A model generated the notes under the pieces. The model was not told where the DNA came from and ran no database searches. It saw only the letters and a list, made by a program, of their open reading frames with translations. The position numbers and the translations under genes are program-made. Of a stretch of DNA of 64,000 nucleotides, positions 9,401 to 16,811 are shown piece by piece; position 1 is the stretch's first letter; each line of letters begins with the position of its first letter. The DNA is from Niastella vici (GTDB taxonomy: Bacteria; Bacteroidota; Bacteroidia; Chitinophagales; Chitinophagaceae): positions 1 to 64,000 of the forward strand of contig NZ_LVYD01000075.1 of NCBI RefSeq assembly GCF_002077945.1, written 5' to 3'.

Positions 9401-9577
9401 GGTAGTTCCCGTTGTGCTTTTATTCTGTATTACAACAGATACGCCAGGAATGGGTTTGTCCATCTTGTCTTTTACAACTCCTGTAACGGTAATGAGTGAT
9501 TGTGAAAAAGCACCGTTTGAAATGAGAATTGTCAATAAGAACGCAGACAGAACTCTAAGCAGAAAGTTTCTGGGCAT
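6491..9577 (-). CDS. SusC/RagA family TonB-linked outer-membrane transporter
   Basis: A 1,028-residue protein with a signal peptide (cleavage after AFSQ, residue 26). A carboxypeptidase-regulatory-like domain spans about 30-115 (TVTGVVKDKMDKPIPGVSVV), then the TonB-dependent plug, with the SusC signature DPEDIESFTILKDASSTAVY followed by GANGVILINTKKG near residues 205-240. The C-terminal ~780 residues form the barrel, ending in the aromatic NMSIGLQANF. It imports ligand captured by the SusD partner downstream, using TonB/ExbBD energy. It has no STN domain, so sigma/anti-sigma control is unlikely; a tandem 22-bp repeat 59 bases before its start suggests control by the two-component system at 11-13 kb. 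Confidence 0.95.
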   Translation of the reverse strand: MPRNFLLRVLSAFLLTILISNGAFSQSLITVTGVVKDKMDKPIPGVSVVIQNKSTTGTTTNNEGEFKLQVSGTDVLVFTHTGYIEMIRPVNNTLVLEVIMDAKAGSLEDVIVSSYGGKQKKISVVGAQSTISAKELEHPVANLSTMLAGRVAGVVGVQRSGLPGSNSADIWIRGIQTFGGSPSGALVIIDGVQGRDLNSVDPEDIESFTILKDASSTAVYGSLGANGVILINTKKGKAGKVKLMMNYNHGTTSFTKVPEMADAKTYMELKNEALVASGQAPQFTQEYIDSTLSGKANPYRFPNVNWMDLLFKKYSFNKRLNVSATGGNENTKYYTSVAYYDETSLLKTDPNVDYDATTLFRRFNYTSNIDMNLTKTTKFSLYLNGYITNFVEPGWGATQAFAQAQNASPVFYPPMYPGNLVSGIGYGSTPSPNPWAAVTQTGYIKRFTSKINSSIFLTQDLSFITKGLNARGMYSYDLYNESYERRIRSRSIYYLNQANPYKPDGSLNLEQMIAGSDELGFATANGGTRQFTMEGQVSYDRYFGDHHIYSTVVYNQLSQLYPFNGTLSTYIPFRQQNVAGKITYSYNDKYFTEITAGYNGSENYAPANRFGFFPSIGVGWIVSKEKFFEPLSNIFQYFKIRYSNGIAGAPGTGLRFGFLTLVTNGARGITFGRPGASNGISGVNISQYGADVKWATAHTQDLGIEFNVLKNKLSFVLDYFRSHRTGVFLTRADFPDYAGLQYNPVGNYGILDAAGFDGTVELQPISLSKKVSISFRGNFTYNTDILRENRQAPFADPYQERRGHNLLASYGYIAEKIFQSQKEIDNSPSQIALGNPRVGDLKYKDLNGDGVIDIYDQTKISRWDVPNFVYGFGTNINVGRFYLSVFFQGISGASRLMSGNAAMPFSGGGNDGNIFMISTNRWTEENKAEHPYFPRLGWGTTATSNNTVASTWWVKDIGFIRLKTVDLGYNIPKEPFKKIGLTSARVYFSGVNLLYWSKFKLWDPELNTANGDTYPNTRNMSIGLQANF

Positions 9578-9636
9578 AGCTTTCGTTTTAAGTTTTGGTT
9601 AGATAACAATATTAGAGAGTTAGCAGTGGTGAAATA

Positions 9637-9680
9637 GTTAATGGAACTGAAACGGAATGTTAACGGAAATTAAACGGGAT
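9637..9680 (-). promoter_or_regulatory. tandem 22-bp repeat, probable response-regulator operator before susC
   Basis: Two head-to-tail 22-bp units (9637-9658 and 9659-9680) share the pattern GTTAAyGGAAnTkAAACGG. The second contains the 16-mer GTTAACGGAAATTAAA, which occurs identically at 11017-11032 in the peptidase/kinase gap. The 22-base period equals two helical turns, as expected for an OmpR-family dimer binding direct repeats. The block lies just upstream of a weak -7-like TAATATTG (minus strand, 9607-9614), a suitable place for an activator. Binding by the regulator at 12495-13190 is an inference. Confidence 0.6.
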
Positions 9681-9811
9681 GCCCTATAGCTGAGCGTGCT
9701 TCGTATTTTATATATTAACATTCACTATGATATTTCATGAAATTTCAGTAATCTAGTGCCGGAAGTTTTTAGCAAAACCAGTTGGCTATACGAAATACTA
9801 AATGCACTGCA

Positions 9812-10033
9812 ATGAGAAGATCAACTTTGATACTTATAGTAGGGATTGTGGTATGCGCAGGTATCTTTTTTACAGGCACAGCGATTGCTGTAGGGAAGAA
9901 GTTCGGCGATATACTATCAGGATTTTATGAAGTACATAATCAGCGTAAGCTGGTAAAAAATTCTATCGACCCTCAAAAGGTACCGGCAGGCGCCGGTTTA
10001 ATTTTCATTAACAATCCATTTGATCTTTATTGA
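9812..10033 (+). CDS. small membrane-anchored hypothetical protein
   Basis: A 73-residue protein from the ATG at 9812 (MRRSTLILIVGIVVCAGIFF). One hydrophobic helix covers residues 5-24, followed by a short polar tail ending INNPFDLY. The frame can be extended to a TTG at 9782 but the ATG gives a normal signal-anchor. It stands alone between the divergent susC and the peptidase gene. No family recognised; coding status is plausible, not certain. Confidence 0.4.
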   Translation: MRRSTLILIVGIVVCAGIFFTGTAIAVGKKFGDILSGFYEVHNQRKLVKNSIDPQKVPAGAGLIFINNPFDLY

Positions 10034-10222
10034 CAGGTTGCAAAACCCCAACGGGCTAATTTAGTTTAGCTATACAAATCACACAAAGAATTATGCCCGC
10101 ATTGAACGTGTAAACCCGGGTTTACTTTCCGTTGTGGCAGCATGTTGCTTACCTGGTATCGATGCACATACGTACAAGGGCCGGTAGAACCAGCCCTCTT
10201 GAATGTATGCTGAAACAGTTGA

Positions 10223-10942
10223 TTAGCGGTAAGTGAGTTCAAGTTGCGGATGCGCACTATAATCCTGCCACAAGCCGTCAACCGTTTTACCAGTTAGTTT
10301 GGTCCATATTTGAGGGGTATATTCTCCCGCGCGGGCTGCCTTATCCAGACTGTCTATGATGCCGGAGTGTTGGTTCTTTTCGAGCCAAACAAAGAAGCGT
10401 GCCGTTACGCGATAGGCATTGGTGTAATGCTGGCCGGCACTGAAGTCGGGAAGCCACCAGTTGCCATTGTGATTGTTGATGCCATATGTGTAGCGGGCAT
10501 AGTCGGCAATGCCTTCTGTGAGCCATCCGGGCACAGGGTGCGTATAGTTTTGAACAATGTGCATGGCTTCATGGGTCACTACATCGATGTCTTCGGGGTG
10601 CGCTTTTAGCCACAGGGGGCTTATGCGTACCCTGTTGCCGCTGGTTTCGGCAACCCCGTCGTAGTTAGGATCGATGGTGAATATCACTTTCCGGGCTGCC
10701 TTTGCATTGAAGCGGCGAACCTCAATGGGGTAAACCTGGAAGAAAGCGTCGATCAGCCGGCGGCGGGTACTGGTATCGAAGCCGGGATGCAGGTTATAGA
10801 ACAGGAGCGTGTAGCCTTCACGGGTAATGGTGTCTGCGCCCGGTGCCCCGTAGCTGGTCACTAGCAGGCCCGAAATGCGTGCCGGCTGTGTGAACCCAAC
10901 CGCCAGTGCGGCAGCCAACAGAACTATTAAAATTGCTTTCAT
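10223..10942 (-). CDS. secreted metallopeptidase-like protein, basic secretory protein family
   Basis: A 239-residue exported protein with a signal peptide of about 18 residues. It carries the zinc-peptidase motif HEAMH (His124, Glu125, His128) followed by PGWLTEGIADYARY with Glu143 and Asp147, the arrangement of the basic secretory protein (BSP, PF04450-type) family related to plant defence BSPs; the family name is my recognition from motifs. It likely acts in the periplasm or outside on protein or glycoprotein. The promoter region holds a tandem 22-bp repeat 52 bases before the ATG, in the same orientation and nearly the same spacing as the one before the susC gene at 9577, suggesting co-regulation. 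Confidence 0.8.
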   Translation of the reverse strand: MKAILIVLLAAALAVGFTQPARISGLLVTSYGAPGADTITREGYTLLFYNLHPGFDTSTRRRLIDAFFQVYPIEVRRFNAKAARKVIFTIDPNYDGVAETSGNRVRISPLWLKAHPEDIDVVTHEAMHIVQNYTHPVPGWLTEGIADYARYTYGINNHNGNWWLPDFSAGQHYTNAYRVTARFFVWLEKNQHSGIIDSLDKAARAGEYTPQIWTKLTGKTVDGLWQDYSAHPQLELTYR

Positions 10943-10994
10943 TGATAAAAGTTATATGATCCCGTGAAGGTATTTACCACTCTTCCGGGATGTT

Positions 10995-11038
10995 GTCAAC
11001 GAACATTAAACGAAGTGTTAACGGAAATTAAATCATAA
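10995..11038. promoter_or_regulatory. tandem 22-bp repeat in the peptidase/histidine-kinase gap
   Basis: Two 22-bp units (10995-11016 and 11017-11038). The first is a diverged copy (GTCAACGAACATTAAACG); the second begins with GTTAACGGAAATTAAA, identical to the site before susC. It lies 52 bases before the peptidase ATG on the minus strand and 15 bases before the kinase TTG on the plus strand. This suggests a target of the adjacent response regulator that controls the peptidase and possibly its own operon. Confidence 0.6.
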
Positions 11039-11053
11039 CCAAAACATAGCAGC

Positions 11054-12505
11054 TTGAAATATTCGACTACCCTTCATACGATCATAGCCGTTGCCAGCCT
11101 GCTAATACTCTCGTATGTACAATTCTTCCTGCTCTACAATACCTATGAATTGAAAAACGATCATTATTTCTTTGCAGAAAAGAGCACCATCACGAAGGAA
11201 TACCTGGCTGCCATCAGGAACGACAAGGTTTTTCCCGGCGGCGGAGCGATATTAGACAAATACCTGATAGGGCATATGCAACAACTGGAGGAGTTATACA
11301 ACCACGACCGGGCGGCGTTCAGCCGGCTTGGTCAACAGGTTTGTGACAGCGCGTTTCGCGATCTGCGCAAAGCAAATAATCTCGACAGCCTGCTGCTGGC
11401 TATTATGAAACGCAACGGGCTCGACAGAAAGATCCGCTATGCTTCTACCATTGAATCGGTGGAAATAGCTTTTCAGCGCGACCGGTATATCCCGCTTTAC
11501 CAGCAGAATGGCAGCTATCCTTTTATTGATCCGCAAATACAAACGAAAGCGGGGATACGGATAGGTGGCACGCTGGAAAACCTGGAAGCGAATACCATGG
11601 CACAAAATCTAATGGTCAGCAGCAGCATGGATCACACCTACCGCATCTCGTTCAGCCTGTACATAGATACTTACAACCGCAAACAAACGATCCTGGGGCA
11701 AATGATGCCTACCTTCCTGTTATCGCTTTTGTCGGTTGGCGGCGTGGTGCTCCTGTATTTTGTTACCTTCCGCAACTGGATAAAGCAAAAAAAACTGTCT
11801 GAGATGAAATCTGACTTCATCAACAGCATTACGCACGAATTCCATACACCGTTATCGGCCATTATTGTAGCCAACAGGACTATGCAGAATGAAACGATCA
11901 TAACAAACAGGGAAAGCCTGCTGCCCCTTACCGAAGTGGTGAAGCGTCAGGCTGAACGGTTGAAAACGTTGATTGGCCAAACGTTGGAGATAACAACGAT
12001 GAACAAACTTTCGCTGCAGTTGGAAAAGAGACCGGTGCACCACCTGCTCGACGAACTGCTGCTCGATTACCGGCTCAATGCAACCGAATCGAACGTTACC
12101 CTCACCCTGCAAAAAAATGCCACACGGGATGTAGTTCTTCTTGACCCGTTCTGGTTTACAACCATAATTTTGAATATTTTTGACAATGCCGTCAAATACA
12201 ACGCCAGGGAAAATAAGGAGATCGTGGTTACCACGTTCAGCGACCGCAGGGCCCTGCATATTGCGATAGCAGACAATGGCATTGGGATGACAAAAGAAAT
12301 GCGCAAGCATATTTTCGACAAGTTTTACCGCGGTATGAGCGAGACCCGCAGCCGGGTGAAGGGATTGGGATTGGGGTTGTTTTACGTTAACAAGGCGATC
12401 AATTCGCATCGATGGAAGATTGACATCAGGAGCGTGGAAGGCGAGGGGAGCGTGTTTACTATCAGTATACCTTATCAGAATAAAAATACTTCCTATGAAG
12501 GCTAA
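11054..12505 (+). CDS. sensor histidine kinase
   Basis: A 483-residue membrane kinase starting at a TTG. No ATG gives the first transmembrane helix, so the TTG is preferred. Helix 1 spans residues 9-28, a periplasmic sensor region without a recognised family about 30-215, helix 2 about 219-238. The dimerisation/phosphoacceptor box is SITHEFHTP with His261. The ATPase domain has an N box with Asn378 (DNAVKYN), G1 DNGIGM (407-412) and G2 GLGLGL (437-442). No HAMP domain is evident between helix 2 and the H box. Its stop overlaps the response regulator start by 11 bases, so the two form one unit. Confidence 0.95.
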   Translation: MKYSTTLHTIIAVASLLILSYVQFFLLYNTYELKNDHYFFAEKSTITKEYLAAIRNDKVFPGGGAILDKYLIGHMQQLEELYNHDRAAFSRLGQQVCDSAFRDLRKANNLDSLLLAIMKRNGLDRKIRYASTIESVEIAFQRDRYIPLYQQNGSYPFIDPQIQTKAGIRIGGTLENLEANTMAQNLMVSSSMDHTYRISFSLYIDTYNRKQTILGQMMPTFLLSLLSVGGVVLLYFVTFRNWIKQKKLSEMKSDFINSITHEFHTPLSAIIVANRTMQNETIITNRESLLPLTEVVKRQAERLKTLIGQTLEITTMNKLSLQLEKRPVHHLLDELLLDYRLNATESNVTLTLQKNATRDVVLLDPFWFTTIILNIFDNAVKYNARENKEIVVTTFSDRRALHIAIADNGIGMTKEMRKHIFDKFYRGMSETRSRVKGLGLGLFYVNKAINSHRWKIDIRSVEGEGSVFTISIPYQNKNTSYEG

Positions 12506-13190
12506 GATACTGTTGGTTGAAGACGAGATCGATCTGGGAAATGTGGTTAAGCAGTACCTCGAGATCGTTGGCTTCGAGGTAAGCTGGGCGCAGAATGGCA
12601 AGGTGGCGCTCGACCAGTTGCAAAATGAACGGAGCGCTTATCAATTAGCCGTTATCGACGTTTCTATGCCCGTGATGGATGGTTTTGAGTTGGCCAACCG
12701 CATCGTTGTATCAGGGCTTCGTATTCCTTTTCTTTTTCTAACGGCCCGCAATGAAAAGGCTGACCGCCTCTACGGCCTGAAAATTGGCGCAGACGATTAT
12801 ATTTCAAAACCTTTCGATGTAGATGAGCTGGTGCTTCGAATAAAGAATATCATCCGGCGCTGTGCCGGCGCCGAAATGCCGCAGCGGCCGGTGATCGTTC
12901 GCGGCGACGTGGAATTTAACAAAGATTCACTGGGGCTGTTTATCAAAAATGGTAATGAGATCGTGCTTACGCCCCGGGAAGCGGAGCTGCTGTTGTATCT
13001 CTTTGGGCAGGAGAACAGGATCCTGCGGCGCGAAGACATTCTCATACAACTATGGGGAAAGAACGATTATTTTCTCGGCCGCAGCCTCGACGTTTTTATT
13101 TCCCGCCTTCGAAAACACCTTCACCACTCCGACTGTGTGAGCATCGAAAATGTGTATGGCGTAGGGTTTATCTTCCGGGTGAAGGAGTAG
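12495..13190 (+). CDS. OmpR-family response regulator
   Basis: A 231-residue two-domain regulator. The receiver domain (1-120) has the acidic pair ED (10-11), phosphoacceptor Asp55 in AVIDVSMPVMDG, Thr83 and Lys105 in ISKPFD. The C-terminal winged helix (about 135-230) begins NKDSLGLFIKNG and ends NVYGVGFIFRV, typical of OmpR/PhoB DNA-binding domains. The ATG at 12495 overlaps the kinase gene by 11 bases; an upstream in-frame extension to 12420 would fall inside the kinase and is rejected. Likely targets are the tandem 22-bp repeats before susC and before the peptidase gene, by proximity and repeat geometry. Confidence 0.95.
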   Translation: MKAKILLVEDEIDLGNVVKQYLEIVGFEVSWAQNGKVALDQLQNERSAYQLAVIDVSMPVMDGFELANRIVVSGLRIPFLFLTARNEKADRLYGLKIGADDYISKPFDVDELVLRIKNIIRRCAGAEMPQRPVIVRGDVEFNKDSLGLFIKNGNEIVLTPREAELLLYLFGQENRILRREDILIQLWGKNDYFLGRSLDVFISRLRKHLHHSDCVSIENVYGVGFIFRVKE

Positions 13191-13228
13191 GCATTTATGG
13201 TGGGGGCATCCCGAACGCACCGGCTTTG

Positions 13229-13245
13229 TGATCATAGAATGATCA
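13229..13245. promoter_or_regulatory. perfect palindrome before the diheme cytochrome gene
   Basis: TGATCAT-AGA-ATGATCA, a perfect 7+3+7 inverted repeat, 39 bases after the response regulator stop and 47 bases upstream of a TAnnTTTG promoter element. It has no T-run directly after it. It could be a dimeric repressor operator for the cytochrome gene. Confidence 0.35.
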
Positions 13246-13291
13246 TACATACTGTGTCGGTTTTCTTCTATTTTTCCCCTTTCTGCCTGAA

Positions 13292-13299
13292 TAATTTTG
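13292..13299 (+). promoter_or_regulatory. Bacteroidota -7 promoter element
   Basis: TAATTTTG matches the Bacteroidota primary-sigma -7 consensus TAnnTTTG exactly. It lies 24 bases before the ATG of the diheme cytochrome gene. A T-rich stretch about 17-20 bases upstream may act as the -33 box, but no TTTG is present there. Confidence 0.4.
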
Positions 13300-13323
13300 G
13301 GTTCATAAATAATCGCCTTTATT

Positions 13324-14304
13324 ATGAACCGGATCATCACTGTTGTTTCCTTATTCATGGTTGCCCTGGTAGCGGCTACCCACCTGACTCGCGCTGCTTA
13401 TGGCCATTCAACAAACCGCTATGCCGGCCTGTTGCTTCCAAAAATTTCAGATTATAATATTTTCACCGGCGACCCGGTAGCGCTTACACCCGGCAATGGT
13501 TTCCAACTGTATGAACTGGCCACCGGCCTCTTTACCGATTATGCCGAAAAACAACGGCTCATTAAAGTGCCGGCCGGTACTGCCATCACCGCTATGCATG
13601 ATGGATTGCCGCAATTCCCTGATGGTACCATGCTGGTAAAGACCTTTTATTATTTTAATGATAAACGAAATGCAGCAGCAGGCAAACGCCTTATTGAAAC
13701 CCGGCTGCTGATCAAAAACAACGGCCAGTGGATGGCCGGCACCTATGTATGGAATAAGGAACAAACCGATGCCGGGCTTACAACAGGCGGGTTAAAAACG
13801 GCAGTAAGCTGGATCGATGAACAGGCAAACAACAGAACGATTGCTTACCAGGTACCGGCAACAAAAGATTGCGCCAGTTGCCACAATGCCAGTAATTCCC
13901 TTATGCCAATTGGCATAAAGATCAGGAACCTGAACCGGGAGGTTGTACGGAACAATACCACCATAAATCAATTACAATACTTACAAAATGTGGGTATCAT
14001 GAATGCGGTTACTATTGACCGGTTTACCCACCTGCCCGGCTGGCAAAATGAAAACATCCCTATACAGGAAAGAGTACGGGCCTACCTCGATGTAAATTGT
14101 GCGCATTGCCACAGTGATGCCGGTTCCTGCGCCCGTTCAACCCTGCGCTTTGCCTGGGAAATACCGCTGGCCGGTACACGCATAGAAGCCAGAAAAAAAC
14201 AGGTCATCAATATGATGGAAAAAGGGCGGATGCCGCGCATTGGCACCACCATCGTTGATGAAGAAGCCCTCGCCCTGATCAAAAAATATTTACAATCAAA
14301 ATAA
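13324..14304 (+). CDS. exported diheme c-type cytochrome, TIGR03806-like family
   Basis: A 326-residue protein with a signal peptide (residues 1-24). It contains two CXXCH haem c sites: CASCH at 183-187 and CAHCH at 259-263. The architecture of an N-terminal beta-rich domain (TPGNGFQLYELATGLFTDYA, then FPDGTMLVKTFYY) followed by two haem motifs matches the conserved periplasmic family TIGR03806 (SO2930-like), by eye. It probably transfers electrons in the periplasm; partner unknown. The downstream DUF1772 gene begins 11 bases after its stop, so the two are co-transcribed. Confidence 0.85.
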   Translation: MNRIITVVSLFMVALVAATHLTRAAYGHSTNRYAGLLLPKISDYNIFTGDPVALTPGNGFQLYELATGLFTDYAEKQRLIKVPAGTAITAMHDGLPQFPDGTMLVKTFYYFNDKRNAAAGKRLIETRLLIKNNGQWMAGTYVWNKEQTDAGLTTGGLKTAVSWIDEQANNRTIAYQVPATKDCASCHNASNSLMPIGIKIRNLNREVVRNNTTINQLQYLQNVGIMNAVTIDRFTHLPGWQNENIPIQERVRAYLDVNCAHCHSDAGSCARSTLRFAWEIPLAGTRIEARKKQVINMMEKGRMPRIGTTIVDEEALALIKKYLQSK

Positions 14305-14315
14305 AACTACCACTT

Positions 14316-14825
14316 ATGACTTTCGCCAACATCGCATTACTTGCAGCCGCTTTCACTACAGCACTTATTGCCGGATTATTTTATTCTTATTCCTGTTCTG
14401 TAAACTGGGGACTGGGCCGTTTACCCGATGCCGGCTATCTCGCTGCCATGCAATCGATAAACAGGGAAATACTGAATCCCCTGTTCTTTATGAGCTTCAT
14501 GGGCACCCTGCTATTGTTGCCGCTGAGCACCTGGTTGCAATATGGCCAGGGTTCCTCGGTTCGTTTTTATCTTTTACTGGCTGCCACGCTGATTTATGCA
14601 GTGGGAACGTTTGGAGTAACCATTATGGGTAATGTTCCATTGAACAATGCGCTGGATGCATTTCAAATTCAATCGGTATCACCCGAAACGCTGCATCAGC
14701 AACGTGAATTGTTCGAAAAGCCCTGGAATGCGTTGCACACCATTCGAACCCTGGCCAATGCCATTGCGCTGATACTGGTGTTGCTGGCCTGTATAATAAA
14801 GTCAGAAACACTAAGGCCCGCTTAA
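14316..14825 (+). CDS. DUF1772 (anthrone oxygenase-like) membrane protein
   Basis: A 169-residue integral membrane protein with four hydrophobic segments (about 4-24, 52-72, 82-103 and 142-162). Its pattern AGLFYSYSCSVNWGLGRLPDAGY, then a MQSINREILNPLFF helix and a mid-protein TFGVTIMGNVPLNNALD, is that of DUF1772 proteins, some of which are called anthrone oxygenase-like. It lies 11 bases after the diheme cytochrome gene; the pair may form a small redox unit, which is only inferred from position. The stop codon lies inside the terminator hairpin that follows. Confidence 0.85.
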   Translation: MTFANIALLAAAFTTALIAGLFYSYSCSVNWGLGRLPDAGYLAAMQSINREILNPLFFMSFMGTLLLLPLSTWLQYGQGSSVRFYLLLAATLIYAVGTFGVTIMGNVPLNNALDAFQIQSVSPETLHQQRELFEKPWNALHTIRTLANAIALILVLLACIIKSETLRPA

Positions 14826-14836
14826 GTGTTTCTGAC
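14801..14836. terminator. terminator between convergent operons
   Basis: Perfect 12-bp stem GTCAGAAACACT (14801-14812) with AGTGTTTCTGAC (14825-14836), followed by ATTTATTTTT on the plus strand. The left arm and loop are part of the DUF1772 coding sequence and the stop codon touches the right arm. On the minus strand it lies 20 bases past the SusD stop, so it may serve both directions. Confidence 0.75.
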
Positions 14837-14855
14837 ATTTATTTTTCATTGCTTA

Positions 14856-16733
14856 TTACCAACCCGGCGCCTGTTGTAAGGCCGGGTCTTTGATGAGTTC
14901 ATCCTGATTAACGGGAAAGAAAAAATGCGTGGGCGATACAAATACCCAGGTGGCCACAAAGAACCGTTGCATGTTGTACTTTTTGCCACCGATAGTTATT
15001 TTTCCATTGGCATCTTCAACGGGTTTCATCCCATTCACCATGCGCTGGCATTTGGGATAGGGCCAGAATTTTTGGGAACGGGTATCGTTATCGCCGCCGG
15101 CCGATTGCCAGCTTTGCTCCCTTGCCAGTTCGGTGGCGCTACTGGGTTCCAGATATAAACGGGAAGTGAACCAGCGCTTGTTCTCATAAAAGAATTCAAC
15201 CCGGCGCTCCCGCTGAATATATTCGTTCGTTTTTGTTTTATCGCCTTTTACCGAGGGGGGAACCGGTACCATAAATGAGCGCTGCCTGATGGTGTTTAGT
15301 ATGGTCATGATTGCATCGGCAGAGCCGCCGGTCTCATTGAGCGCTTCTGCATAAATAAGCATGATCTCGGGCAATCGAATGAGCGGGTAATGGATCTGGA
15401 AGCTAACACCATTACCCGGCCGGTAATCTTCCCGGTAAAACTTGCGTAGAAAATAACCGGTGGTGGTTGAGTTGGTAGCGCCTATTTTGTCGGAACCGGT
15501 GGCGGTATTCTTTACCGAATTGCGAAAGGTGGCGCCGTTGTAAATGATATCGCGGTAAAAGCGCGGATCGCGTTTTACGCTCTCGTAGGGGTTAGCATCA
15601 TCGTAGCCATCTGCCACCGCACGGGCATCGTATACGGGATAGCCAAAGCCGTCTGGCGCAATATATTCGTATTCATCAACCTGTTCCTGTACCGGTTGCT
15701 GGCGGCTGCCCCCGCCTTCTGAGGGTGGATAGTTGTCGCCCTGCCAGGCTTCGTATTTGTCGTTCATGTTCATGAATATGCCTTCCGTTTTAAACGCATT
15801 GAAATCATAGAACAACTGGTACAAACGCGAGTACACCTTGTTGTTACTGCCCGATACAAAATCGTTGCTTCCGTAACCGGTATACAGGCTGTAGCGGGGC
15901 TGGCCGTTTTCCGATTTCAGGTCAAGCACCGCTTTGGCGGCATCACGGGCTGCTTCCCAGCGTTTGTTATCGCGGGTGCTGTAACTGGCTTTTCCTATAC
16001 GTGTATCATTGGGCAATGCACCGCCATTGTAGAGTGGGGTAGCGGCCATCCAGCGTACAATGGCTTTTAAGGCGAGGGCCGTTCCTTTTTCGGCCCGGGC
16101 AAATTGCGGATCGGTTTGGTTAACGGGCAACAGCGCGATGGCCGAGTCGCAATCGGCGCTGATCTTTTCTACTATGGTATGAAAGGTTTCCTGTTTTATG
16201 GCCATATCGCCATTGGGGTCTATCAGGTAATCGATATATGGTATTTCGCCATACAACCGGGCCGCCAGGTAATGATAATAGGCCCGCATAAAATACGTTT
16301 CACCCATGCGTATATCCAGATCGCCTTTATTAAGCGGGTTGTCGGGTGTTTTGTATATTCTCACCCCGGTAAGTATCTGGTTGGCGATGCGAAGGGTGGA
16401 ATAAATATCGGCCCATTTGTAGCCGCTGCCGGGTTGGTCGCTGGTGTTCCACCCACCGGTATTGAAAGCGCGCGACTGTCCGTTCTCAACGGTTGATCCG
16501 CGGCATTCATCGGTAATGGCGCTTAATGAAAAGTGTTGTAGAAAGGCCAGTCCGCGCGAACGGGAATGCAGATCGCCATACAGGTCGGTGATCAGCTTAT
16601 TCACTTTTTCATAATCACTGAACACCTGCTGTTCGGTCATTTGGTCATCGGGTTTGCGGTTGAGAAAATCTTTCTTGCAGGAGAGCAAGGCTGTTATTAT
16701 CAGTATATATATTAGTAAGGTTGATTTTTTCAT
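14856..16733 (-). CDS. SusD/RagB family surface lipoprotein (second system)
   Basis: A 625-residue SusD-like lipoprotein with lipobox LLSC followed by KKDFLNRKPDD. It shows the family's helical pairs (MGETYFMRAYYHYLAARLYG and LPEIMLIYAEALNETGGSAD) and the C-terminal block NEYIQRERRVEFFYENKRWF. Its C-terminus QQAPGW is the usual SusD ending. It is the last gene of an ECF sigma-FecR-SusC-SusD operon, separated from susC by a 78-base gap with a word-like hairpin repeat. It binds substrate outside the cell and passes it to the SusC partner; the ligand is unknown. Confidence 0.95.
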   Translation of the reverse strand: MKKSTLLIYILIITALLSCKKDFLNRKPDDQMTEQQVFSDYEKVNKLITDLYGDLHSRSRGLAFLQHFSLSAITDECRGSTVENGQSRAFNTGGWNTSDQPGSGYKWADIYSTLRIANQILTGVRIYKTPDNPLNKGDLDIRMGETYFMRAYYHYLAARLYGEIPYIDYLIDPNGDMAIKQETFHTIVEKISADCDSAIALLPVNQTDPQFARAEKGTALALKAIVRWMAATPLYNGGALPNDTRIGKASYSTRDNKRWEAARDAAKAVLDLKSENGQPRYSLYTGYGSNDFVSGSNNKVYSRLYQLFYDFNAFKTEGIFMNMNDKYEAWQGDNYPPSEGGGSRQQPVQEQVDEYEYIAPDGFGYPVYDARAVADGYDDANPYESVKRDPRFYRDIIYNGATFRNSVKNTATGSDKIGATNSTTTGYFLRKFYREDYRPGNGVSFQIHYPLIRLPEIMLIYAEALNETGGSADAIMTILNTIRQRSFMVPVPPSVKGDKTKTNEYIQRERRVEFFYENKRWFTSRLYLEPSSATELAREQSWQSAGGDNDTRSQKFWPYPKCQRMVNGMKPVEDANGKITIGGKKYNMQRFFVATWVFVSPTHFFFPVNQDELIKDPALQQAPGW

Positions 16734-16751
16734 AAATGAAACTTTGTGTTT

Positions 16752-16807
16752 GGTTACCGGTTGCCGGTTACCGGTTACCCGGGAACTGGAAACCGGTAAC
16801 TGGTAAC
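16752..16807. repeat. word-like intergenic hairpin repeat (susC-susD gap)
   Basis: GGTTACCGGTTGCCGGTTAC units on the left face GGAACTGGAAACCGGTAAC units on the right, forming a long imperfect stem. It is a member of the dispersed hairpin family seen at six intergenic places in this window. It may reduce expression of susD relative to susC or stabilise mRNA ends. Confidence 0.7.
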
Positions 16808-16811
16808 TGTT

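Noticed and set aside
11852-12601. 249-residue open frame on the minus strand opposite the kinase/regulator genes
   Set aside because: Overlaps two certain genes and has no recognisable domain or start signals.
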